Assembly (NCBI GenBank): GCA_030834695.1
Contig: JAUQXK010000052.1
Location: forward strand, 62,001 to 126,000
DNA from: Desulfobacterales bacterium
GTDB taxonomy: Bacteria > Desulfobacterota > Desulfobacteria > Desulfobacterales > SpSt-501
Reading direction: 5' to 3'
Length of the DNA stretch: 64,000 nucleotides
Shown: piece after piece, positions 18,742 to 27,000 of the stretch
Layout of the letters: every line of letters starts with the position of its first letter
How positions within the stretch are numbered: position 1 is the first letter of the stretch
Translations under genes and position numbers: made by a program
The notes under the pieces: model-generated
Databases searched by the model: none
What the model saw: only the letters and a program-made list of their open reading frames with translations
Told to the model about the DNA's origin: nothing

Positions 18742-18763
18742 TCCGTCCCTCGGCACCATTTAC
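18742..18763 (+). repeat. attR-like direct repeat of the tRNA-Phe 3' end
   Basis: 22 nt identical to 15561-15582. The base before and the base after differ between copies, so the repeat is exactly 22 nt. Confidence 0.85.
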
Positions 18764-18764
18764 A

Positions 18765-18808
18765 AAAACGGGTACTTATCCTTAAAGGATAGCGCCCGTT
18801 TTCTTTTT
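18765..18808 (+). terminator. Hairpin after the right repeat, probably the original tRNA-Phe terminator
   Basis: AAAACGGG..TTATCC-TTAA-AGGATA..CCCGTTTT then CTTTTT. It stands in the same relative position to the right repeat as the terminator at 15587 does to the tRNA. Confidence 0.75.
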
Positions 18809-18884
18809 GCTGGCGGAAGGATGGCTAAAATAGGGCTGTTGGCCGCTCCCGCCTTCTCCTACCCGCCCGGTAGCGCAGAGGAAA

Positions 18885-19135
18885 ATTTTGGGGGAATCGG
18901 TTCAAGGTGTTGAAGTCTACTTGGTCCATGCCACGGGCTCAGGAAGATACTGACTTCGATGCCCACCAGGGGTTCGGAGAAGCCCGTGGCTAATACTTGG
19001 ATGTGGATGAGTGGAGAGAAAAAGGCTGGGGAAAACAGGTTGTATCGTATCCCTCGGTCCTGTGACCAGGGTCCGGCAGCAGGTGCCGATATCCACCCAT
19101 CACGCAGTCGATCCTCCCCCCGACTGATGACCGTC
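18885..19135 (-). repeat. Conserved 3' flank of receiver gene, copy 2
   Basis: Aligns with 16495-16745 (see that entry). It lies outside the island, about 120 nt beyond the right repeat and directly downstream of the paralogous receiver gene. Confidence 0.6.
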
Positions 19136-19504
19136 CTTGATTGCAGCAAGGATGTCCTCGGGACTGCAATTCCGGCACAGATGAAAGCATGCCCCAACCT
19201 GGCATAAACTGCCTTCCAGGGTGTGTTTTGAATGCAAAGGCAGCAAGGTGTTTTTTGAGTCCATTGAAAGGACGATGATCTTGGTGTTTTCAAATTTACC
19301 TACAATGGTTTCGGTTGTCTCCAAGCAATCGGTAAAGGGCTTCTTGTTGTCCAGCAAAATTACGTCCGGATTCTGTTCTTCGATCTCCTTGATCCCAGCA
19401 TGACCGGTTTCAGCCACTACAAGAATGTCTGGATCTTTTTGAAGCAGCTTCTCCAGTTCCTTCCGGGCCCTTGAGTCATCATCGATGATAGCAACTCTGA
19501 TCAT
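19100..19504 (-). CDS. Single-domain receiver protein (paralogue of 16729-17106)
   Basis: 134 residues. The acidic pocket is VAIIDDDSRAR, the phospho-Asp lies in DVILLDNKKPF, and the fourth strand reads KIIVLSMDSK. After that comes an insertion (LLPLHSKHTLEGSLCQ) and a Cys-rich end; the usual KP pair is not evident. No DNA-binding domain follows. Start ATG 19504 (MIRVAIIDDD) is preferred behind CGGAG. It most resembles the island copy and is followed by the next receiver gene upstream on the same strand. Confidence 0.72.
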   Translation of the reverse strand: MIRVAIIDDDSRARKELEKLLQKDPDILVVAETGHAGIKEIEEQNPDVILLDNKKPFTDCLETTETIVGKFENTKIIVLSMDSKNTLLPLHSKHTLEGSLCQVGACFHLCRNCSPEDILAAIKDGHQSGGGSTA

Positions 19505-19595
19505 TGGAAAACTCCGCAACTATGGCTTCAACTGGGATTTATCGGTAGAAACCTCAGCTGGAACAATAAGCAGGAGGTTAAGGTTGGGTGAGAAA

Positions 19596-20015
19596 TCAGT
19601 GTGGTGGATGCCCAACAAGTCTTCCTGGTCCAGCTGAACATATCTGGATTGCCTTAAAAAGTTTCTCTTGCCCGCAATATTTGTTCAAGAATTGGCATGC
19701 ACCAGCTTGAAGGGCCGTGTCTGAAATGGATCGGGCACTGTGCAGTGTGAGAATTATAACCTTGGTATCGGAGAACTTGGATCTTATGATCCGGGTTGCT
19801 TCGATCCCATCGAGAACGGGCATGCTAACGTCCATGAGAACAATGTCCGGGTGGAGAAACTCGACCATGTTAATGGCTTCAGCTCCATTCTTCGCTTCAG
19901 CAACCACCGTTAGGTTTGGAAGGAGGTCAAGGCTGGAATGTAAGATGCTTCTGAATAAATCGTTATCATCAGCGATGCCAATCCGTATAGGACGGTCTGA
20001 TATTGCGGCTGTCAT
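19596..20015 (-). CDS. Single-domain response regulator receiver
   Basis: 139 residues from ATG 20015 (behind AGGTGA; GTG 20024 is an alternative). The receiver is canonical of the NarL/LuxR type: IGIADDNDLFRSIL acidic pocket, DIVLMDVSMPVLDG phospho-Asp, KVIILTLHSA, and Lys in QFLNKYCG. It ends where a LuxR-type HTH would normally start, so it is a stand-alone receiver or has lost its output domain. With the two degenerate receivers nearby it forms a small cluster of receivers without kinases. Confidence 0.8.
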   Translation of the reverse strand: MTAAISDRPIRIGIADDNDLFRSILHSSLDLLPNLTVVAEAKNGAEAINMVEFLHPDIVLMDVSMPVLDGIEATRIIRSKFSDTKVIILTLHSARSISDTALQAGACQFLNKYCGQEKLFKAIQICSAGPGRLVGHPPH

Positions 20016-20188
20016 TTGAGTCACCTATGATTGATTCGTAAAGCTCCTCCTTGTCAAGAGGTTAAGGGCATCTGTGACCTGTGGCAATAGGGTCGATTAC
20101 GTATTCAAGCAGGGTACCCGACTTATTGTGGCATTAACCTGGGACATGACGATCAAAGGGGCAGGTTCACAGAGGGCAGAATCCAGCT

Positions 20189-20449
20189 TTACAGATCATC
20201 CTCTCTTTCAATAGGGGTCTGCCTATCTCGGCAACTCTCACAGAATTTTCGACACATCCCCCTTCCAGTCCAATGGATCTTCATGAGGTGCACTTTTCCA
20301 CAACCTGGGCAGATGCACTCGACCATGGATTTACCAGACTTCCTACCTTCGGCCCTTTGGTCAAACTCATCGTCTACGTCTTCCAAGTCTACGTCTTCCA
20401 ACGGCACCCTTTTATTTTTTCGGGTAACGTCAGGTTCGCGTGTTTTCAT
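20189..20449 (-). CDS. Small zinc-ribbon protein
   Basis: 86 residues behind an excellent GAAGGAGG site. The N-terminal third is charged and includes the repeat LEDVDLEDVDDE, encoded by a 12-nt direct repeat. The C-terminal half has CICPGCGK and CRKFCESCRDR, enough cysteines for one or two zinc sites. The family is not recognised; the size and composition fit small regulatory or RNA-associated zinc ribbons. Confidence 0.65.
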   Translation of the reverse strand: MKTREPDVTRKNKRVPLEDVDLEDVDDEFDQRAEGRKSGKSMVECICPGCGKVHLMKIHWTGRGMCRKFCESCRDRQTPIEREDDL

Positions 20450-21095
20450 TATGGACCTCCTTCAATAGGTGGTCGGAACCAAAAGTAGGGATTCCCTTAC
20501 CGAAAGCAACGAGAAACCCCACAGGGTGCCTTGTCGCGGTCAACCCGCATGTGGTGGATACTGAGGCAACACCGGCTGAAGCTGGTGGGTGAGTGGGTGT
20601 TTTATCAGGAGGTTCTGAGCGGAATTACGCCAGATGGTGTTAGATTAAAAAGAATACCCCTTGGGAGACAAATGGGTCTTCCCAAGGGGCTTGCTGGTTT
20701 GGAAGGATAACACCCACGTGGGAACAACTGTTTGGCTCTTGGCTTCAGATATTGCCAACTGCCTTCTCCCACGTGTCACAACTAAAGACCCATTGCCCAG
20801 AAAAAGGTTACTGCACCCTCTCATTTACCTCAGCCGAATTTGGCAGGCTGCCCCCATCACCAAATCACCCCTGCCATAAATATACATTGTCGACCCCTAT
20901 TTCAGCTGGGAGTCCACCGGGGTAATCGTTTGCCAAACAGGTGGAACTCGACGTCATCTGTTTCTCCTCCTTTTTTCTCTCCAGGCCTCCGATGCTGTGC
21001 AGGTAGATCCGCCTCTTGTTCTTTTTCGGAATGAAGGGTTTCAGGAAAAGGGGAACGTCTCGTTTCCGTGTGTTAGGGCCGGGCTGCCGATGAGC
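20450..21095. other. 646-nt gene-poor spacer before the megasynthase end
   Basis: No convincing coding frame. It contains the hairpin at 20657-20689 and a looser inverted pair CCCACGTGGG / CCCACGTG (about 20714 and 20770). It separates the receiver/zinc-ribbon cluster from the NRPS-PKS gene. Confidence 0.5.
20644..20689 (-). terminator. Probable terminator downstream of the NRPS-PKS gene
   Basis: Perfect 10-bp stem CCCCTTGGGA (20657-20666) / TCCCAAGGGG (20680-20689). On the minus strand it is followed by TATTCTTTTT, about 400 nt after the megasynthase stop. Confidence 0.65.
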
Positions 21096-24000
21096 CTATA
21101 GCACAGGTTCCTCAAATGATTTTCTGCTCTGGGGAGAGCGAGCAAGGGGGATCCGGTGCGGTAGGTTCGCCCTGATGGCGTTTAGTGCGTCGGGCTTCTC
21201 ATGGCCACTCAATCGCTTGTCCATGCAGTTTCTTAGGTTTTGGGCCAGATTGCGGACGTACGGTTCAACCAGGCTGCCTCTCGGCTTTACGGGCAGCGTA
21301 AACAGTTCGATCCCCTTCATGGCAATATCGCTCCAACCATACAAGGGGTCTTTGAACCCGGCTAACTGCTTCTGGGCCCCAAACAAAACCATTGCTCCAT
21401 CGAATGCATTCGGTCGGTAACGCGTCAACGCTTCATCATAGACCTGATTCACCCTGACGTGTGGAAAATCAAAGCCGGCTTTCGCTCCTATGGCTTTCAT
21501 TACGGACGACAATGAAACAAGAATGGAGATCTTAATTCGACTCATTTCGGTGTTCAGCTTGGTCTTAAAAAAGGCCCATTTTTCGCTGTTCCGGAATGCG
21601 AACAGATTGGCCACATGGTACCATGCATTCAAAAAACCGTTGGCGATGCGCAAGTGATACGGCAAGGGCCATTTCAGTGTCTGGATATTGTAGTTCTCAA
21701 TCATGAAGAGCAGGCCGACCTCCTCGCCCTGCCGCTTCAACTGCTGCGCAATTTCCAGGGCCAGCGTTCCTCCCAGGCAATATCCTCCGATAAAGTAAGG
21801 CCCTTTCTGCTGCTGCCGCTTGATCGCTTCGAGATAGGTTTCGGCGACCTCCTCGAAATCCCCGTTGATCTCGGTTTTATTATCCAGCCCTCTCGACTGG
21901 ATGCCGAAGACGGGCTGGTCGTCGCCCAAGTGCTTCGCCAGGTCCCGGTACATGAGGATATTCCCCTCGGCACCGTGGATCAGAAAAAGCGGAGGACGCG
22001 TTCCGCCGGTGCGGATAGGAACCAACGGCTGCCAATCGGACGAACCAACCTCCTGATGGAGGAGTCGGGCCATCTGCGCCGCCGTGGGCGCATGGAACAG
22101 GGAGGAGAGGGGCAGGGCTTTGCCGAAATCCTTTTCGATTTCGGCAAAGAGTCTTGCGGCCAGCAGCGAGTGACCCCCCAAGTGAAAGAAGTTGTCTTGA
22201 GGTCCGATGGAGGAGCTGCCGAACACGCGCTGCCAGACCCGCAAGAGTTGCCTCACCGTTTCATCCCCGCATTCGGATGTCGCCTGAGCCGGCAGCGTTT
22301 CAGCCAGGCGATGCGCTTGCAGTAAAATGGGCCGATCGATAGCCGCTTCGGGGGTGGCGGCAATCTTGGCGAGGGTCCCCCGGTACAGTTCGAGCCACGT
22401 GCGTATGGTGTCCGGTTTGAAAAGAGATTTCCTAAAGTGGCATTTCAACTCAAAGGCCGCGGCCGACTCGACAACGTTAAGATAGAGTTGGAATGATTCA
22501 TAGGCTCTTGGGTTGGCGAAATAGTCCACCCTGGCACGGTCCATCCGCAACTCATTTTCTGTATATTTCTTGACGTGCGTCATCCCTGCCGGCAGCGGCG
22601 AGGAACCCGTCCGAGTCAGCGTAAATTCTTCTTCGTTCAGCAGGTCGATGAACGTGTAGATTTGGTGATCGTAGCCCTCAATAAGATTTTTCTGGACCGC
22701 AGCTACATACGCTTCGCAGGTGTCCATGTTCTCCAAAGAGCACCGGAAGGGGACCAGGTTGACGCAATGCCCGACGAGGTTGTCTTTTCCGATAGAAGGC
22801 TGTTCGGCTGTCGGGAGGCCGATGACGAAATCCCGCTGTCCGCTAATCCGGTGCAGCATGATGTTGTAGGTTGCCACCAGAACCGTGAACGGGCTCCACC
22901 CTTTTCGCCGGCAGACATCCCTTAGGGCTGCCGCCACCTCGCCCGATATCTCCAGGTCCATTCTTTGAGCGTCGTAGCTTCCCGTCCGGTTTTGCGAATG
23001 GCCCACGGGCAGACTCAAGACCGGGAATGTTTTTTTGAACCGATTGAGCCAGTAGGACCGCGCGGCGTCAAATTCCTTCCCGCCGCGCCGGCGATCGGCC
23101 GATCGGGCAAATTCGGCAAAGGCGGACGACCGCTCAAAGCGGATTTCCTTCTTCCGGGACAGGGTGTTGTAAAAGTCGCACAGCTCGGAAATCAGAACAT
23201 CCAGCGACCAACCGTCGCAGACGATGTGATGCGAGGTCAGCACGATACAGAATTGCTTTCCCGGCATTGCGACGATGTAAGAGCGGAAAAGCGGCCCGTG
23301 CTCCAGATCGAAGGCGGCGGCCGCATCCTTGCGCAACAACGCGTCGAATTCGGCACGGGCTTGGGCCTCATCCATCGAATCCAGGTCGATGCAACGCAGG
23401 TCGAAGGCCGCCTCCGGAGAGATCACCATGGTATTGCCGTCCGGGGAGAAAGTCGCCCGCAGCGCATCGTGCCGTTGCACCAGAGCGGTGATCGCCTGTT
23501 CCAGCCAAGCGATCTCAACATCGCCGGCCATGTGTAAGGTGATGGATTCGTTGTAAGCACACGAAAGCTCGCTGCATAATTTGGAAGACAGCCACAAGCC
23601 CTTTTGCGGCACGGTCAGAGGCACCCGGTCCGGCCCCGCTGGCATTTGCAGTGGTGGGATCAGCTCCGGTTTTTCATCCGCTACGTCCTTTCCCGCGCTT
23701 TTCGGAATTTGTTGCCGGATATGCTCCACCAGCAGGGAAACCGTCGAAAGCTTCTGCATGAGCTGGCTAAAAACGATTTTAACGCCGAAATCCCTTTTTA
23801 TTTTGTACGCGAGTTGAGACAGCAGCAGGGAGTCCATACCCAATTCGAGGAACGTTACCGAAGGCCCGACCCCGTCGAGGCTGAACCCGGACGTCTCCTC
23901 GATGCACCGCACCAAATCCCGAGTCAACGCGTCCGCCGGGTCCTGAGCGCGCACCTGAGAACGCATTAGATCGGGCGATCCGAACTTCAGGTCGATATCA

Positions 24001-27000
24001 TCGTAACGCATCGCTGCGGCCGGCGGCGTTATGGCTTCGGTACGTTGCACCGGATCGAGCCAGTAGCTGCGCCGTTCAAACGGATAGGTGGGAAGGGGAA
24101 TCCGCCGACGATTTTCATCGGAATAGAAGTTCCGCCAATCAATTGAAACACCGTGCAGCCACAAATAGCCGAGCGCAGAAAGCAGGGCCGTCCATTCCGC
24201 TTGGTCGCTGTGCGTTTCCGCCAGGGTGGCCGTTACCGGCACTTTCCCTTTATGCGTTACGTGTTGGCGCATCAGCGTGGCACATGTCGCCCGCGGCCCG
24301 ACCTCCAGGAACACCAAACCGTCTTTCTTCAGAAGTTCGCGGACCCCATGGGAAAACCGCACCGGCATTCTCAGGTGGCGTCCCCAGTAGCCGGGATCGG
24401 TCGCCTCGTGGTCGGATATCCAGCTGGCGGTAACGGTGGATATAAACGGGATTTTGGGCGGATGGCGCCGGGCGGTGGATACTTCCTGGGTGAACCTTTC
24501 AACCACCGGGTCCATCATCGCCGAGTGGAACGCGTGCGAGGTGTGCAGGAGCTTGCACGCCGTTCCCACATCCTCCAGTCTCTTCTGGAATTGATGAATC
24601 GCATCGGTGGGTCCGGACACGACGCAAAGCGAAGGGCTGTTGACCGCTGCCAACTGGATGCCCGATGGTAATTGGGCCAACATTTCATCCGCGTTGCCTC
24701 GGATCGTGAGCATGGAACCGCCGGGGAGGCTTTGAATCAACCGCCCGCGAACGGCGACGAGTCGGGCGGCGTCTTCCACTGAAAAAACTCCGGCCAGGCA
24801 GGCGCAGACAAATTCGCCGACGCTGTGACCGATCATGGCGGACGGTGTGATGCCCCAATGCTGCAGCAAGCGTGCGAGGGCATATTCAATGGTGAAAAGG
24901 GCGGGTTGGGTATAGAAGGTGTTCATCAGGCACTGACCCGCCCGAACCGCATCGCCCTCCGCGGGGTAGAGAAAGTCTCGCAGGTCACAATCCAAATGGG
25001 GTCTCAGGATGTCGCAGCAGTGGTCGACGACTTCCCTGAAAAGCCGTTCATGGTCGTACAGGTTCTTTCCCATGTTGACGTACTGCGATCCCTGCCCCGG
25101 AAACATGAAGGCGATTTCAGGATCTCTTTCATCGCACGTTCGCGCCTGGCTTCTGCCAGAGTCAGGCGCCCCCAGCAGGTTCAATGCGTCCGATCGATCG
25201 CCGCAGACGAAAAACCGCCGCCTGGCAAAATTGCGTCTGCCGTGCTGCAGCGTGAATGCGGCATCGGATATCCGGGTGTCTGGATGCTGTTCCAGATACG
25301 ATTGGAGATGGACCGATGCCTCGTTCAGCGCCGTCTCGGTTTTTGCGGATATCAGCAGCAGCTGCTTGGGCCGGGACGGACCCGACGGCGTGGGGAGCGG
25401 GGGCTCTTCCAGGATCGTGTGAACATTCGTGCCCCCGAAACCGAACGAGCTGACACCGGCGATTCTGCGTTTGTTCGTGCGCGGCCAGGGGGTCAACCGG
25501 TCAACCACCTTGAACGGGCTGTCGTCGAAGTCGATTTTGGGGTTCGGGGATTGGAAATGAAGGGTTCCCGGGATTTTTTCATGATAGAGGCAAAGCGACG
25601 CCTTGATGAGGCCGGCGACGCCGGCCGCGATCGTCGGGTGGCCGATGTGGCCCTTGATGCAGCCGAGCCAGCACGTCTGCTTCTGGTCGGTCCGAGCGCG
25701 CCACACCTTGGTCAGCGCTTCGACCTCGATGGGGTCCCCCAAGGGTGTTCCGGTGCCATGCGCCTCAATGTAGGAAATGTCTTCCGGGAGCACATTCGCC
25801 TGAGCCTGGGCCATGGCGATGACCCGCGCCTGCCCCTCGACGCTCGGTGCCAGAAAACTGGCCTTTCTGGCCCCGTCGTTGTTTTTGGCCGTTCCGCGGA
25901 TGACGGCATATATCCTGTCGCCATCCGCTATCGCAGCGCTCAAACGTTTGAGGACGACCATTCCGGCGCCGTCGCAAAACATGGTGCCGGTGGCCTGGCT
26001 GTCGAATGGTCGGCAATGTCCATCCCTGGAAAAAATGCCGCCGGGCTGATAGAGGAAACCGCTTTTTTGGGGGACAAAGATGTCAACCCCGCCCGCCAGC
26101 GCCATGTCGCATTCATGGTCGACCAATGCTCTGAACGCCATGTCGACCGCAAGCAACGCGGTCGAACACCCAGTATTGACGCTGACGCTGGGGCCCGTCA
26201 AATCGAGCGCATAGGAGACCCGCGTAGCGATGTAGTCCTTTTCGTTCCCGTAGCCGACGATGGCTTTTCCGACCATGTTCGCCAGGTCCGGATGCGACAG
26301 CACATGGGTGGGATAATAATGGTTGTCTCCGACCCCTGCATACACACCGATCATGCCGTCGAAGGACTGTGAATCGTAGCCGGCATTTTCCAAGGCCGAC
26401 CACGCCAGCTCCAAGAACACCCGCTGCTGAGGGTCCATCACCCGGGCTTCCCGGGGGCCGATGCCGAAGAACGGTGCATCAAATTTGTCGGCGTCCGCGA
26501 TGATGCCGCGTGCCGGCACGTAATCGGGGTCATCGCGAAGCGCCGCGTCGATTTCGGGCGAAAGTTCCTCTTTCGAAAACCATGAAATCGACTCGACACC
26601 GTTGCAGAGGTTGCCCCACAGCTGATCAATGGTCGCCGCCCCAGGGAACCGCCCGGCCATGCCGACGATGGCAACGCCATCCTGGAGGGGGTCGTCGTGA
26701 AATCGGCCGATCCGCTGCCGTGTGGCGCGCTCGTTGATCTCATCCATGAATCCAGCCGTGTCCCGCCGGTGGTCTATGAAGTTCGCCAATCGAGCAACCG
26801 AAGCGTATTGAAAAAGTTTGACAACGGGGAGGCTGATGCGATGCGCGCTGTGCAGTTGGCTGACCATTTTGAGCGCCATCAGCGAATCGCCTCCGAGATC
26901 GAAGAAGTTATCGTCTAGGCCCACCCGGTCCAGCTGTAAGACGTCACGCCACACCTGGGCCAGCTTCTTCTCCGTCTCCGTGCGCGGTGCGATGTATGGG

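Larger units (their letters stand above)
15561..18763. mobile_element. Decayed ~3.2 kb genomic island integrated in tRNA-Phe
   Basis: The region is bounded by identical 22-nt repeats of the tRNA-Phe 3' end. Inside are an integrase N-terminal fragment next to the left repeat, a secreted proline-rich protein, a degenerate receiver, and an AbiEi/AbiEii-type antitoxin-toxin pair, with the toxin ending at the right repeat. The base composition is visibly AT-richer than the flanks. A terminator-like hairpin follows both repeats, as expected if the original tRNA terminator was pushed to the far side. With no intact integrase it cannot move by itself. Boundaries rest on the repeats; no empty-site comparison was possible. 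Confidence 0.75.
18326..18913 (+). pseudogene. AbiEii-like nucleotidyltransferase toxin, truncated at the right att repeat
   Basis: Residues 1-~138 look like the start of a nucleotidyltransferase toxin: VIIGGGFGIYLKVVHV is the GG motif, and PRSTNDLDLFL carries the catalytic Asp pair. From 18742 the frame enters the 22-nt tRNA-Phe repeat and reads unrelated flanking DNA (LGTIYKNGYLSLKD...) until 18913. Family members are normally 250-300 residues, so the C-terminal half is lost. The truncation point equals the att boundary, so the loss is tied to integration or excision. It is probably inactive; the antitoxin may survive as a regulator. Confidence 0.7.

Noticed and set aside
20380-20405. 12-nt tandem repeat as a regulatory iteron
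   Set aside because: It lies in the coding sequence of the zinc-ribbon gene and encodes LEDVDLEDVD, so a coding repeat explains it.
20661-20879. 72-codon plus-strand frame in the 20.5-21.1 kb spacer
   Set aside because: It starts inside the hairpin at 20657-20689, lacks a ribosome site and has no protein-like pattern.
24825-26372. Plus-strand open frame of 515 codons within the megasynthase
   Set aside because: Mirror of the KS-AT region; no motif and no ribosome site.
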